This document shows positions 44,632 to 53,917 of a DNA stretch of 64,000 bases, piece after piece; within the stretch, counting starts at the first letter, position 1; each line of letters starts with the position of its first letter. The notes beneath the pieces were generated by a model. That model saw only the letters and a program-made list of their open reading frames with translations, was not told the DNA's origin and ran no database searches. A program made the position numbers and the translations under genes. The DNA is from Sulfitobacter faviae (GTDB lineage Bacteria > Pseudomonadota > Alphaproteobacteria > Rhodobacterales > Rhodobacteraceae). Location: positions 620,001 to 684,000 of the forward strand of contig NZ_PGFQ01000001.1 of the NCBI RefSeq assembly GCF_029870955.1. Direction: 5' to 3'.

Positions 44632-46356
44632 ATGCCTCTCCCTTCGCTTTCGCACTACCTGCCGATCCTCGACTGGGGACGGCGCTATGACCGTGGCCAG
44701 TTCACCGGGGATATGATCGCGGCGGTAATCGTGACGATCATGCTGATCCCGCAATCGCTGGCCTATGCTCTACTGGCGGGCATGCCGCCCGAGGCTGGCA
44801 TCTACGCCTCCATCGCGCCCATCGTGCTCTACGCCATCTTCGGCACCAGCCGGGCGCTGGCGGTGGGGCCGGTGGCCGTGGTCTCGCTGATGACGGCGGC
44901 GGCGGTGGGCGAGATCGCGCAGAGCGGCACGGCGGGCTATGTCACGGCGGCGCTGACGCTGGCCTTCCTGTCGGGCGCGATGCTGCTGGCGCTTGGGCTG
45001 TTTCGGCTGGGGTTTCTGGCGAATTTTCTGTCGCACCCGGTGATCGCGGGGTTCATCACCGCCTCCGGCATCCTGATCGCCGCCAGCCAGTTGCGGCATA
45101 TTCTGGGGATCGAGGCCGAGGGGCACACGCTGCCGCAGATCCTGTCCAGCCTTTGGGCGCATCTGGGGGAGGTCAATGTCATCACCCTCGGCTTGGGCGT
45201 GGCGGCGACGGGTTTCCTGTTCTGGGTCCGCGGCGGGCTGAAACCGCTGCTGCGGCGCATGGGGCTAGGGCCGCGGATGGCGGATATCGGGACCAAGACC
45301 GGGCCGGTGCTGGCGATTGTGGCGATGACGCTGGCGGTCTGGGGCTTCGATCTGGGCGCGCGGGGCGTTTCAATAGTGGGCCAAGTGCCGCAGAGCCTGC
45401 CGCCGCTCACCCTGCCCTCCTTTTCGTCCGAGCTCTTGTCGCAACTCTTCGTCCCGGCGCTGCTGATCTCCGTCATCGGCTTTGTCGAGAGCATCAGCGT
45501 GGCGCAGACCTTGGCCGCGAAGAAGCGCCAGCGGATCGACCCGGATCAGGAGTTGATCGGCCTCGGCAGCGCCAACCTTGGCGCGGCCTTTACCGGCGGC
45601 TTTCCGGTCACCGGAGGCTTCTCGCGCTCGGTGGTGAACTTCGACGCGGGCGCCGAGACCCCCGCCGCGGGCGCCTTCACTGCCGCCGGGCTGGCGCTGG
45701 CGGCGCTTTTCCTGACGCCGCTCATCCACTACCTGCCCAAGGCCACGCTGGCCGCCACGATCATCGTCGCGGTGCTGAGCCTCGTCGATTTTTCGATCCT
45801 CAAACGCGCATGGGCCTTCAGCCACGCCGATTTCGCCGCCGTCAGCGTGACGATCCTTCTGACGCTGATCTTCGGCGTCGAGGCCGGGGTGAGCGCGGGC
45901 GTCGTGACCTCGATCCTCGTGCATCTTTACAAGACCTCGCGCCCGCATATGGCCGTGGTGGGTCGGGTGCCGGGGACCGAACATTTCCGCAACGTGCTGC
46001 GTCACGAGGTCGAGACCCAGCCCCATGTGCTGAGCCTGCGGGTGGACGAGAGCCTCTATTTCCCCAACGCGCGGTTCTTGGAGGATCAACTGGCCCAATA
46101 TGCCGCCGATAAGCCTGACCTGACGGATGTGGTGCTGATGTTCCCGGCGGTGAATGAAATCGACCTTTCGGCGCTGGAATCGCTTGAAGCGATCAATACC
46201 CGGCTGAAGGACGCCGACATCCGCCTGCACTTGAGCGAGGTGAAAGGCCCGGTGATGGACCGGCTGAAGCGCAGTCATTTCCTTGACGAGCTGACCGGGG
46301 AGGTCTTCCTCAGCCAGCATGAGGCGGCCTGTGCGCTGGCCGAACATCCCCGGTGA
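44632..46356 (+). CDS. SulP-family sulfate/anion transporter
   Basis: 574 residues with 12-14 transmembrane segments. The N-terminal signature PQSLAYALLAGMPPEAGIYAS is classic SulP, and the core has NLGAAFTGGFPVTGGFSRSVVNFDAGAET. A STAS domain occupies the C-terminal 130 residues (about 440-570; LRVDESLYFPNARFLED, FPAVNEIDLSALESLEAI). It moves sulfate, sulfite or bicarbonate with Na or H; in this operon, clearing sulfur oxyanions from persulfide oxidation is the simplest role. SulP often follows pmpAB-pdo in roseobacters. Confidence 0.9.
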   Translation: MPLPSLSHYLPILDWGRRYDRGQFTGDMIAAVIVTIMLIPQSLAYALLAGMPPEAGIYASIAPIVLYAIFGTSRALAVGPVAVVSLMTAAAVGEIAQSGTAGYVTAALTLAFLSGAMLLALGLFRLGFLANFLSHPVIAGFITASGILIAASQLRHILGIEAEGHTLPQILSSLWAHLGEVNVITLGLGVAATGFLFWVRGGLKPLLRRMGLGPRMADIGTKTGPVLAIVAMTLAVWGFDLGARGVSIVGQVPQSLPPLTLPSFSSELLSQLFVPALLISVIGFVESISVAQTLAAKKRQRIDPDQELIGLGSANLGAAFTGGFPVTGGFSRSVVNFDAGAETPAAGAFTAAGLALAALFLTPLIHYLPKATLAATIIVAVLSLVDFSILKRAWAFSHADFAAVSVTILLTLIFGVEAGVSAGVVTSILVHLYKTSRPHMAVVGRVPGTEHFRNVLRHEVETQPHVLSLRVDESLYFPNARFLEDQLAQYAADKPDLTDVVLMFPAVNEIDLSALESLEAINTRLKDADIRLHLSEVKGPVMDRLKRSHFLDELTGEVFLSQHEAACALAEHPR

Positions 46357-46409
46357 CGCCGCCGAGAAAAATTCCGGGAACCGCGCGGCCCGCTGCGCGT
46401 TTGCCTGCC

Positions 46410-46874
46410 ATGAATAAGACATTTGCCCGCGCCGCCGCCCTATCCGCCAGTATTTTCGCCACCGCTGCCAACGCCGAAGAGGTCGGCAAGGTGGATGTGG
46501 ATTGGCTGGGCAATGACATCATCGTCGAAGCCGTGGCCGACCCCAAGGTGAAGGGCGTGACCTGCCATCTGGCCTTTTTCGAACGCGGGCTGATCGACCG
46601 GCTGCAAAAGGGCAATTGGTTCGAAGACCCGTCGAACTCTTCGATCTCCTGCCGCCAGACCGGCCCGATTGAGATTGGTGACATTGACCGTGGTGACGAG
46701 GGCGAAAACGTCTTTAGCGAGCGCCGCTCAATCATCTTCAAGACCTTGAAGGTCAAGCGTATTTTTGACGAAGCGAACAACACGCTGATCTACATCAGCC
46801 ACAGCCAACGGGTGCAAGACGGCTCGGCCAAGACATCGATGTCGACGGTGCCCCTCTACCAGCCCGGTCAGTAG
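46410..46874 (+). CDS. creA: CreA-family exported protein
   Basis: 154 residues from MNKTFARAAALSASIFATAA, signal peptide to about residue 22 (ANAE). The mature domain has GNDIIVEAVADPKVKGVTCHLA, FFERGLIDRLQKGNWFEDPSN and the double-Cys pattern of the CreA family (CHLA and SCRQTG). CreA is a periplasmic protein of unknown function widely conserved in proteobacteria. The reading frame is open upstream through the end of sulP, but the signal peptide fixes the start. Not obviously tied to the sulfur genes. Confidence 0.85.
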   Translation: MNKTFARAAALSASIFATAANAEEVGKVDVDWLGNDIIVEAVADPKVKGVTCHLAFFERGLIDRLQKGNWFEDPSNSSISCRQTGPIEIGDIDRGDEGENVFSERRSIIFKTLKVKRIFDEANNTLIYISHSQRVQDGSAKTSMSTVPLYQPGQ

Positions 46875-46990
46875 CCGAAAGCCGAGGATCGCTTAGGCAA
46901 AGCCTTGCCATTGGGGCGATCCCGCCTTGTCGGGCGACCTGCCTGCGATATGCTGCGCAAAAGGCAACAACGCAGCGACAGGCAGGTTTT

Positions 46991-48139
46991 ATGAGACATT
47001 CACGCAGAACATTCGCATTCGGCCTTGCCGCATTGGGGCTGACCTCGGCCTGTTCGACCGGGGGCGGCACGCTGGGCCCCGCCGCGGCGGCGGGGGTGCC
47101 GGACGATCTGCGCCCGGTGCCGAACGCGGGCTATGACGCATGGGTCGGGGCTTTCAAAAACCGCGCCTCGGCGCAGGGTATTTCGGCCAGCACCTTGGCC
47201 CGCGGGTTCCGTGGCACGGGCTATCTGCCCGGCGTGGTCAAACGCGACCGCAATCAGACGGAATTCAGTCGCAGCTTGGAAGATTACCTGTCGATCGCCA
47301 CCTCGGATGAGCGGGTGTCGAAGGGGCGCGCGGCCTTTGCTCGCCACCGCAGCACATTGAACGCGATTGAGGGCCGCTACGGCGTCGCGGCAGAGATCGT
47401 CGCGGCGGTCTGGGGGCTCGAGAGCTATTTCGGAGAGCGGCGCGGCAATGTGCCTGTCGTGTCGGCCACCTCGACATTGGCCTATGATGGTCGGCGCGGG
47501 CCGTTCTTTGAAAAGCAGTTGATCGCGGCGCTAAAGATCCTGCAAAACGGTGACATCACTGCCGACCGGCTGACCGGGTCTTGGGCCGGGGCCATGGGGC
47601 ATACGCAGTTCATCCCCACCTCTTACCAAGCCTTCGCGGTGGATTTTACCGGCGACGGGCGGCGTGATATTTGGTCGGAAGACCCCAGCGATGCGCTGGC
47701 CTCCACCGCCGCATATCTGTCGCGCAACGGCTGGACGCGGGGGCTGAAATGGGGCGGGGAGTTGGGCAGTCTTCCTGCCAGCGCGGGGTCGGTGATCCAG
47801 CCGCAGGCGGGCGGGCCGCAGTTCGTGGTGACCAGCAACTTCCGCGCGTTGAAACGCTACAACAACTCCGACAGCTATGCGATTGGCGTGGGCCATCTGG
47901 CGGATCGGATCGCGGGCGGCGGGCCGCTGCGCGGCAGCTTCCCACCCGACGCCAATGGGCTGACCAAGGACGACCGCATCGCGCTACAGCAACGGCTGAC
48001 CGCGCGGGGCTTCGATACCGATGGCGCGGATGGGGTGATCGGGCCGAACAGCCGCAAGGCGATCAGCGCCTATCAATCCAGCGTCGGCCTGCCCGCGACG
48101 GGTGAGCCTTCGGTCGAGTTGCTGCGCCGGTTGCAGTAA
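46991..48139 (+). CDS. Lytic murein transglycosylase (MltB family) with a Tat-type lipoprotein leader and C-terminal peptidoglycan-binding domain
   Basis: 382 residues. The leader MRHSRRTFAFGLAALGLTSAC combines a twin-arginine motif and a lipobox (LTSAC), so the enzyme is probably exported folded and lipidated. The catalytic SLT_2 domain includes GVAAEIVAAVWGLESYFGER, where the Glu in GLESYFG is the acid of the MltB family, and GSWAGAMGHTQFIPTSYQ. The last 60 residues form a PG_binding_1 domain (RGFDTDGADGVIGPNSRKAI). It cleaves glycan strands to 1,6-anhydro products. Monocistronic, next to but not part of the flagellar cluster. Confidence 0.9.
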   Translation: MRHSRRTFAFGLAALGLTSACSTGGGTLGPAAAAGVPDDLRPVPNAGYDAWVGAFKNRASAQGISASTLARGFRGTGYLPGVVKRDRNQTEFSRSLEDYLSIATSDERVSKGRAAFARHRSTLNAIEGRYGVAAEIVAAVWGLESYFGERRGNVPVVSATSTLAYDGRRGPFFEKQLIAALKILQNGDITADRLTGSWAGAMGHTQFIPTSYQAFAVDFTGDGRRDIWSEDPSDALASTAAYLSRNGWTRGLKWGGELGSLPASAGSVIQPQAGGPQFVVTSNFRALKRYNNSDSYAIGVGHLADRIAGGGPLRGSFPPDANGLTKDDRIALQQRLTARGFDTDGADGVIGPNSRKAISAYQSSVGLPATGEPSVELLRRLQ

Positions 48140-48145
48140 CCGGGC

Positions 48146-49486
48146 CTAGCCCAGGCTGATCCCGGCTCGGTCGAGCATCCCTGCCACCTCAGCAAAAGAG
48201 GATTGCGGCGGGGTATGTTCGGCCTTGCGCTGGCTCAGGAAGGCTTCGCAAGGTCCGGCAAAAGCGATGGCGCGGTCCAACTCAGGGTTGCTGCCGGCGC
48301 GGTAGGCCCCGATGCGGATCAATTCCTCCATATCCGCGTGGGCGGCGAGCGCCTTATGGGCGACGGTGAGCAGCGTATATTCCACATAACTGTGGCAATC
48401 CGGCAACGTCCGAGAGACGCTCGCCAGCAGGTCAATCGCCGGGTAGCGGCCCTTTTCGGCGATCTTGCGGTCAAGCACGATATGCCCATCGGTGATCCCG
48501 CGCACGGCATCGGCGATGGGGTCGTTCATATCATCGCCATCCACCAAAACGGTGAAAATCGCGGTGATATCCCCCTTGCCCACCGGCCCCGGCCCTGCAC
48601 GTTCCAGCATCTGTGGAAGCTCGGAGAAAACCGTCGGCGGATAGCCCTTGGCGGTGGGCGGTTCGCGCGAGGCGAGGCCGATTTCGCGCTGCGCCATGGC
48701 GAAACGGGTGACACTGTCCATCAGCAAAAGCACATGCTGGCCCTGATCGCGGAAATGTTCGGCCACGGCCATGGCGGTCCAAGCGGCTTGGCGGCGGGTG
48801 AGCGGCGGCTCGTCCCCGGTGGCGACGACGAGAACCGCCTTCTCCATCCCCTCGGGGCCGAGGTCGGAGGCGATGAAATCCTGCACCTCGCGTCCGCGTT
48901 CGCCGACCAGTGCCATGACCACCACATCGCAGTCGGTATAGCGGGCCAGCATGGCCATCAGCGTCGATTTACCCACACCAGAGCCCGCAAAAATGCCCAA
49001 GCGCTGGCCCTGACAAAGCGGCGTGAAAACATCCAGCGCGCGGACATGGGTCGCGAGTTTCGGGCCGATGCGCTTGCGGTCGAAAGCCCCCGGCGGGGCG
49101 GCGCGCAGCGGGCGGGGGTCGTTGCCCTCGGGCAGATGCCCTTTTCCGTCGAGCGGCGTGGCCGAGGCGCTGATCACCCGGCCCTTCCAGCTTTCATCGG
49201 GGCGGATCACATCGCGGCCAATCGCGACCTCGACCCGGTCGCCCGCCGCCACCCCGCGCCATGAGCCGAAGGGGAGCAATTCGGTGCCGTGACTGCCCAG
49301 CCCCACCACCTCGGCATGGACCGGCCCGTCGGAGCCATGCACGATGCAGCGCTCGCCGATGCCCAAGACCCGCTCCAACCCCACGGCGGTTAGGGTGATG
49401 CCGGTGATCGCGCGCACTTCGCCGGTGATCTCGGCCTCGCCTGCCTCGCGGGCGAAACTGGTCAGCTCGGAAAAGAGTGTCTGCAT
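48146..49486 (-). CDS. fliI: Flagellum-specific ATPase FliI
   Basis: 446 residues from MQTLFSELTSFAREAG (start 49486, AGGA upstream). F1-beta-like export ATPase: Walker A GIFAGSGVGKSTLMAM, Walker B region HVLLLMDSVTRFAMAQREIGL and the catalytic Glu in the GERGREVQDFI loop. It energises substrate entry to the flagellar type III gate. It is divergent from flgB with 70 bases between starts, so both share a promoter region. The usual downstream partner FliJ is not seen; the convergent neighbour is the MltB gene. Confidence 0.95.
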   Translation of the reverse strand: MQTLFSELTSFAREAGEAEITGEVRAITGITLTAVGLERVLGIGERCIVHGSDGPVHAEVVGLGSHGTELLPFGSWRGVAAGDRVEVAIGRDVIRPDESWKGRVISASATPLDGKGHLPEGNDPRPLRAAPPGAFDRKRIGPKLATHVRALDVFTPLCQGQRLGIFAGSGVGKSTLMAMLARYTDCDVVVMALVGERGREVQDFIASDLGPEGMEKAVLVVATGDEPPLTRRQAAWTAMAVAEHFRDQGQHVLLLMDSVTRFAMAQREIGLASREPPTAKGYPPTVFSELPQMLERAGPGPVGKGDITAIFTVLVDGDDMNDPIADAVRGITDGHIVLDRKIAEKGRYPAIDLLASVSRTLPDCHSYVEYTLLTVAHKALAAHADMEELIRIGAYRAGSNPELDRAIAFAGPCEAFLSQRKAEHTPPQSSFAEVAGMLDRAGISLG

Positions 49487-49556
49487 GGATAAATTTCCTC
49501 TAGGAGCGCGGGGCAATATTTACTATACAAGGATTAAACAGGCTATAGGCAAAAAA

Positions 49557-49961
49557 ATGAACTTGTCTAATCTTTCTATTCTTGGACTCGCGTCGGACCG
49601 GATGCAGTGGCTTTCGGCCCGGCAGAAGGTTGTTTCTGAAAACGTCGCCAATGCCTCGACCCCGAACTACAAGGCGCGCGACGTATCGTCCTTTGAATCG
49701 ATGCTCAGCGGAGAGTTGTCGCGCGATACCGGGCTGGTGACCACACATGACAAACACTTCACCGGTGTCGCCCATGGCACGCCCGGCGTGCGCGAAGTGA
49801 CGGATGGCCACGCCAAGGGCACCACTTTGGATGGCAATACCGTGAACCTTGAAGAACAGGCCGTGAAGGCCGCCGAGATCGGCGATCACTACAGGTTGGC
49901 CGCACAGCTTTACCGCAAAAGCTATGACATGCTGACCATGGCCGTCACCGGAAACAGGTAA
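49557..49961 (+). CDS. flgB: Flagellar proximal rod protein FlgB
   Basis: 134 residues from MNLSNLSILGLASDRMQWLS. The rod-protein signature NVANASTPNYKARD lies at about residues 30-43, and the C-terminal helix ending YDMLTMAVTGNR is typical. FlgB is the first rod subunit, made of coiled N- and C-terminal helices around the MS-ring. An extended reading frame continues upstream across the fliI promoter but has no ribosome site. First gene of flgB-flgC-fliE-fliQ-slt-flhA-fliR-flhB. Confidence 0.93.
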   Translation: MNLSNLSILGLASDRMQWLSARQKVVSENVANASTPNYKARDVSSFESMLSGELSRDTGLVTTHDKHFTGVAHGTPGVREVTDGHAKGTTLDGNTVNLEEQAVKAAEIGDHYRLAAQLYRKSYDMLTMAVTGNR

Positions 49962-49970
49962 GGAAAGCCC

Positions 49971-50381
49971 ATGGATCCGCTTCAGTCCATCGCCAAAATC
50001 GCCGCCAGCGGGATGACCGCGCAGACCGCGCGTTTGCGGGTGATCTCGGAAAACGTGGCCAATGCCGATTCAACGGGCACCACGCCCGGCGCCGATCCGT
50101 TCCGGCGCAAGACCATCAGTTTCTCAGAGTTGATCGACCGCAATGGCGGCGGCTCCTTGGTGGAGGTCGACCGTATCGGGCGCGACCAATCCCCCTTTCG
50201 CCGCGATTATGACCCGGCGCATCCTGCGGCGGATGAAACCGGCTATGTCAAACGCCCCAATGTCGATCCGATCATCGAGATGGCCAACATGCGCGAAGCC
50301 TCGCGCAACTACGAGGCCAATATGAACATGTTCGAGTCAGGCCGCCGGATGCGCGGTCAGATGCTCGACCTGCTGAAGTGA
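49971..50381 (+). CDS. flgC: Flagellar proximal rod protein FlgC
   Basis: 136 residues. It has the rod N-terminus ASGMTAQTARLRVISENVANADSTGT and the C-terminal EASRNYEANMNMFESGRRMRGQMLDLL helix shared by FlgB/C/F/G. PYDP-like turn YDPAHPAADETGYVKRPNV is the FlgC-specific core. Nine bases after flgB. It polymerises after FlgB in the proximal rod. Confidence 0.95.
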   Translation: MDPLQSIAKIAASGMTAQTARLRVISENVANADSTGTTPGADPFRRKTISFSELIDRNGGGSLVEVDRIGRDQSPFRRDYDPAHPAADETGYVKRPNVDPIIEMANMREASRNYEANMNMFESGRRMRGQMLDLLK

Positions 50382-50393
50382 GGCTGACCTGAG

Positions 50394-50726
50394 ATGAGCG
50401 ATCCCGCCTCCCTGATCTCGACCGCCGCGGTTCGCGGTGCCTATCGCACCTCGCAATCGCTGACGGCGCAAAAGGGCGAAGCCATCGCCGAAGAGGCAGG
50501 CGCCAGCGCCAATAGTTTCACCAATATGGTGCAGCAAGCCTCGGAAAGCGCGCTGGAAACGGTGCGCGAGGGCGAAGCCGTGGCCCAAGCCGGGCTGCGC
50601 GGTGAGGCGGATACCCAGCAGGTGGTCGAAGCCATGCTGGCGATGGAATCCACCGTCAAAGTGGCCGTGTCTGTGCGCGACCGCTTTGTCGAAGCCTATC
50701 AGGAAATTCTGCGGATGCCGATCTAG
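50394..50726 (+). CDS. fliE: Flagellar hook-basal body complex protein FliE
   Basis: 110 residues, beginning MSDPASLISTAAVRGAYRTS. The C-terminal half, LRGEADTQQVVEAMLAMESTVKVAVSVRDRFVEAYQEILRMPI, is the conserved FliE helix that anchors the rod to the MS-ring and export gate. N-terminal part is a diverged helix. Twelve bases after flgC. Confidence 0.93.
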   Translation: MSDPASLISTAAVRGAYRTSQSLTAQKGEAIAEEAGASANSFTNMVQQASESALETVREGEAVAQAGLRGEADTQQVVEAMLAMESTVKVAVSVRDRFVEAYQEILRMPI

Positions 50727-50729
50727 GCC

Positions 50730-50999
50730 ATGACCGAAACCCAGACCTATGACATCATCTCTGCTACCGTCTGGGCCGTGCTTCTGGCCTCGGGTCCGGT
50801 GTTGGGGGTGGCGCTGGCAATTGGTCTGGTGATCGCGTTCTTCCAAGCGCTCACGCAGATTCAGGAAATGACGCTGACCTTCGTGCCCAAGATCGTGATG
50901 ATCTTTGTCACCCTACTGGCGGCGACGCCATTTATGTATGCCACGCTGAAGAACCTGTCGGATACGATTTTCGACCTCGTGCAGAACGGTGGGCTGTGA
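50730..50999 (+). CDS. fliQ: Flagellar export gate protein FliQ
   Basis: 89 residues with two transmembrane segments (about 13-38 and 50-72) and the family motif ALTQIQEMTLTFVPKI. Four FliQ chains pack around FliP-FliR in the type III export gate. It starts three bases after fliE, and its stop overlaps the next gene. Confidence 0.95.
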   Translation: MTETQTYDIISATVWAVLLASGPVLGVALAIGLVIAFFQALTQIQEMTLTFVPKIVMIFVTLLAATPFMYATLKNLSDTIFDLVQNGGL

Positions 51000-51835
51000 G
51001 GGTGTTTTGGCATATGGCCCGCGCGGCACTTTTGGGCGCCGCGCTCGCCTCCCCCACCCTCGCGCAAGGCTGGGGGTCTTTCTATGAGCCGTCGCGCAAG
51101 GACAAGGTGACGCAGACCGCGCGCACGCTTGCCGCCAAGGGCGGGCCAGAGGGGGTCTGCATCCGCGAGATCCTCGCCGCCCAAACCCGGCATGGCATCC
51201 CCGACAATCTGCTGCTGGCCATCGGCCTGCAAGAGGCGGGCACCCGCCGCAACGGGCATTTCACGGTCTGGCCCTATGCGGTCAACGCCGCGGGCGAAGG
51301 GCGGCTGTTCGACAGCCGCACTGCCGCGCTGGATTGGATTGCAGAGCGGCAGGCGAGCGGCATCCGCTCTATCGACGTGGGCTGTATGCAGATCAACTTG
51401 CGCTGGCACCCGGATGCCTTTGACAGCCCCGCCCAAGGGTTCGATCCGCGGGTGAATGTGGATTACGCGGCGCGCTTTCTCAAGCGGTTGCACCGGCGCA
51501 CAGGCAGTTGGCTACAGGCGGCGGGGTCGTATCATTCCTTTGAGCCGGAATACCGCGACACCTACCTCGACCGGCTGCAAAAGAACATTTCCGCCGCCAA
51601 TGCGCGGCTGCCGGAGTTTCAGGCGCTGGCCAGTGCCAGCCCGGCGGCGGCCCCTGCCCGCCCGCGCAAAACGGCGCGGCGCGAGGCGGGCCGCTATGAC
51701 AGGCTGACGGCCAAGGCTACATGGGGCGCACAGATCGGCGGGGCGGCGAACGCGCGGCGCTCGCTTTACTCGGCGCATGAGATGCAGCCGGTCCTGCCGC
51801 AGTTTACCACCGTCCCGGCGGAGGATGCGGGATGA
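50996..51835 (+). CDS. Lytic transglycosylase in the flagellar export operon (SltF-like)
   Basis: 279 residues with an N-terminal signal peptide (MRVFWHMARAALLGAALASP, cleaved after TLAQ). The SLT domain has the catalytic Glu in IGLQEAGTRRNG and the DVGCMQINLRWH and AAGSYHSFEPEYRD motifs of goose-lysozyme-like transglycosylases. The last 70 residues are a basic, Ala/Arg-rich tail. Embedded between fliQ and flhA with overlaps on both sides, so it is surely flagellar: it most likely opens the peptidoglycan for the rod, as SltF does in Rhodobacter sphaeroides. Confidence 0.87.
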   Translation: MRVFWHMARAALLGAALASPTLAQGWGSFYEPSRKDKVTQTARTLAAKGGPEGVCIREILAAQTRHGIPDNLLLAIGLQEAGTRRNGHFTVWPYAVNAAGEGRLFDSRTAALDWIAERQASGIRSIDVGCMQINLRWHPDAFDSPAQGFDPRVNVDYAARFLKRLHRRTGSWLQAAGSYHSFEPEYRDTYLDRLQKNISAANARLPEFQALASASPAAAPARPRKTARREAGRYDRLTAKATWGAQIGGAANARRSLYSAHEMQPVLPQFTTVPAEDAG

Positions 51836-53915
51836 GCGCGAAACCCAATACCCTTCTGCCGCAACTCAGCATGTTTGGCGCCAATAAGGACGTGAGCTTT
51901 GCCGTTGGCATGGCGTTGGTGCTGGCGGTGCTGTTCCTGCCGCTGCCGCCGATCCTGCTGGATTTCGGGCTGGCGCTGTCGCTGTCGCTCTCGGTGCTGA
52001 TCTTCATGGTGGCGCTTTGGATCCCCTCCCCCTTGCAGTTCAACTCTTTCCCGACGCTGCTGCTCGTCACCACCATGCTAAGGCTGTCGCTCAACGTGGC
52101 CTCGACCCGGCTGATCCTCAGCGAAGGCCATGCGGGGATGCATGCGGCGGGGATGTGATTCAAGGGTTCTCCAAGTTCATCGTGGCGGGGAATTTCGTCA
52201 TCGGCGTGGTGATCTTTGCCATCCTCGTGATCATCAACTTCGTCGTGATTACAAAGGGGTCGACCCGCATCGCCGAGGTCGCCGCGCGGTTCTCGCTGGA
52301 TGCGATGCCGGGCAAGCAGATGGCGATCGACGCCGATATGGGCGCGGGGCTGATCGACGAGGATGAGGCCCGCCGCCGCCGCAAGGAGCTTGAGGACGAA
52401 AGCGCTTTCTTCGGCGCGATGGACGGTGCCTCGAAATTCGTGCGCGGTGATGCGGTCGCGGGGCTGATCATCACGCTGATCAATGTGATCGGCGGCATCC
52501 TCATCGGCGTTGTGCAGCGCGGCATGGGCGTGGGCGATGCCTTCAACGTCTTTACCTCGCTAACCATCGGCGACGGGCTGGTGAGCCAAATTCCGGCGCT
52601 TGTCGTCTCGCTCGCCGCCGGTCTGATCGTGACCAAGGGCGGCACGCGGGGGGCGGCCAATGAGGCGGTGTTCGATCAGCTTTCAAACTTCCCCAAGGCG
52701 CTTTACATGGCGGCTCTGCTGCTGTTCGGCATCGGTCTTTTGCCCGGCTTCCCGCTGCTGGTCTTTGCCCTTCTGGCCGCGGCCATGGTGGGCTTGGGGC
52801 TGGTGATCCAGCGCGGCGCGGCAGAGGCGGCAGAGGCCAAGGCGAAGGCCGATGCCGAGGCGCAGAAAAAGCAGGAGATGCCGGAGGTCGACAACAATCC
52901 GATGCATCTGGATGAGCTGCGGCTGGTGCTGGGCGAAGGGTTGGTGGCGCTGGCCAACCGCCCCGACGCGGTACTGCCGAGCAAGATCAAATCCCTGCGC
53001 AAGCATTTTGCCGAGGAATTCGGCTTTCCCATGCCCTCGGTGCGGATCAAGGATGACGTGAGCCTGCCGATCAACAGCTACGCCTTCCAAATCCACGGCG
53101 TCGACGCGGCCAAGGGTGACATCCGCGCCAATCAGATGATGGTCATCAACCCCGAAGGCGCGCCGCTGCAACTGCCGGGTGAGGCCACGCGCGAGCCGAC
53201 CTTTGGGCTGGATGCGCTTTGGGTCGACAGCAAGGTCGCCGATCAGGCCGAGGCGCAGGGCTATACGGTGGTGGACCCGGAAAGCGTGATCACCACCCAT
53301 CTGACCGAAGTCGTCAAAGAGAACATGTCGGAACTGCTGACCTATGGCGCAGCGAAGGAGGCGATCGAGGGGTTGGACCGGAACTATCAAAAGCTGGTCA
53401 ACGATCTGCCTGTCCCCTCCCCCGCGATTCTGGTGCAGCAGGTCTTGCAGGAACTGCTGCTTGAACGCGTCTCGATCCGCAATCTGCCGCTGATCGTCGA
53501 GGCGATGGCCGAGGCGACGCGCCAGACCTCCAAGCCCGCGCTGGTGCTGGAGAATGTGCGCCGCCGCCTGTCGAGCCAGATTTGCCAAGGGCTGGCCGAT
53601 GGGCAGGGCTTCGTGCCGGTCATCACCCTATCGCCCTCATGGGAGGCGGAGTTCATCGAGGCGGTCAAGATCGTGGGCGAGGACCGCACCTTTGTCATGT
53701 CGCCCAAACGGGTGCAGGAATTCGTGCTGCAAGCGCGCCAGCAGATCCAGCGCTTCGCCTCAGAGGACAGTTGGCCCGCGCTGATGGTCAACCCCGAGGC
53801 GCGGTCCTATGTGCGCTCCATGCTGGAACGGGTCAGCCCGATGACGCCGGTGATCTCCAACGCCGAGATCCATCGCAAGGTATCCCTGCGGACCGTCGCC
53901 ACCATCGGGGGCTAG
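51832..53915 (+). CDS. flhA: Flagellar export protein FlhA (frameshifted as sequenced)
   Basis: A 694-residue FlhA when one base is restored at the GGGG run 52149-52152. The N-terminal half has transmembrane segments and TMLRLSLNVASTRLILSEGHAG just before the break, continuing GDVIQGFSKFIVAGNFVIGVVIF, then the FHIPEP-type loop VIFAILVIINFVVITKGSTRI. The soluble C-terminal domain carries GEDRTFVMSPKRVQEFVLQ. It is the major cytoplasmic-domain component of the export gate. Essential for motility, so a homopolymer error is more likely than a true lesion. Confidence 0.94.
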
Positions 53916-53917
53916 GG

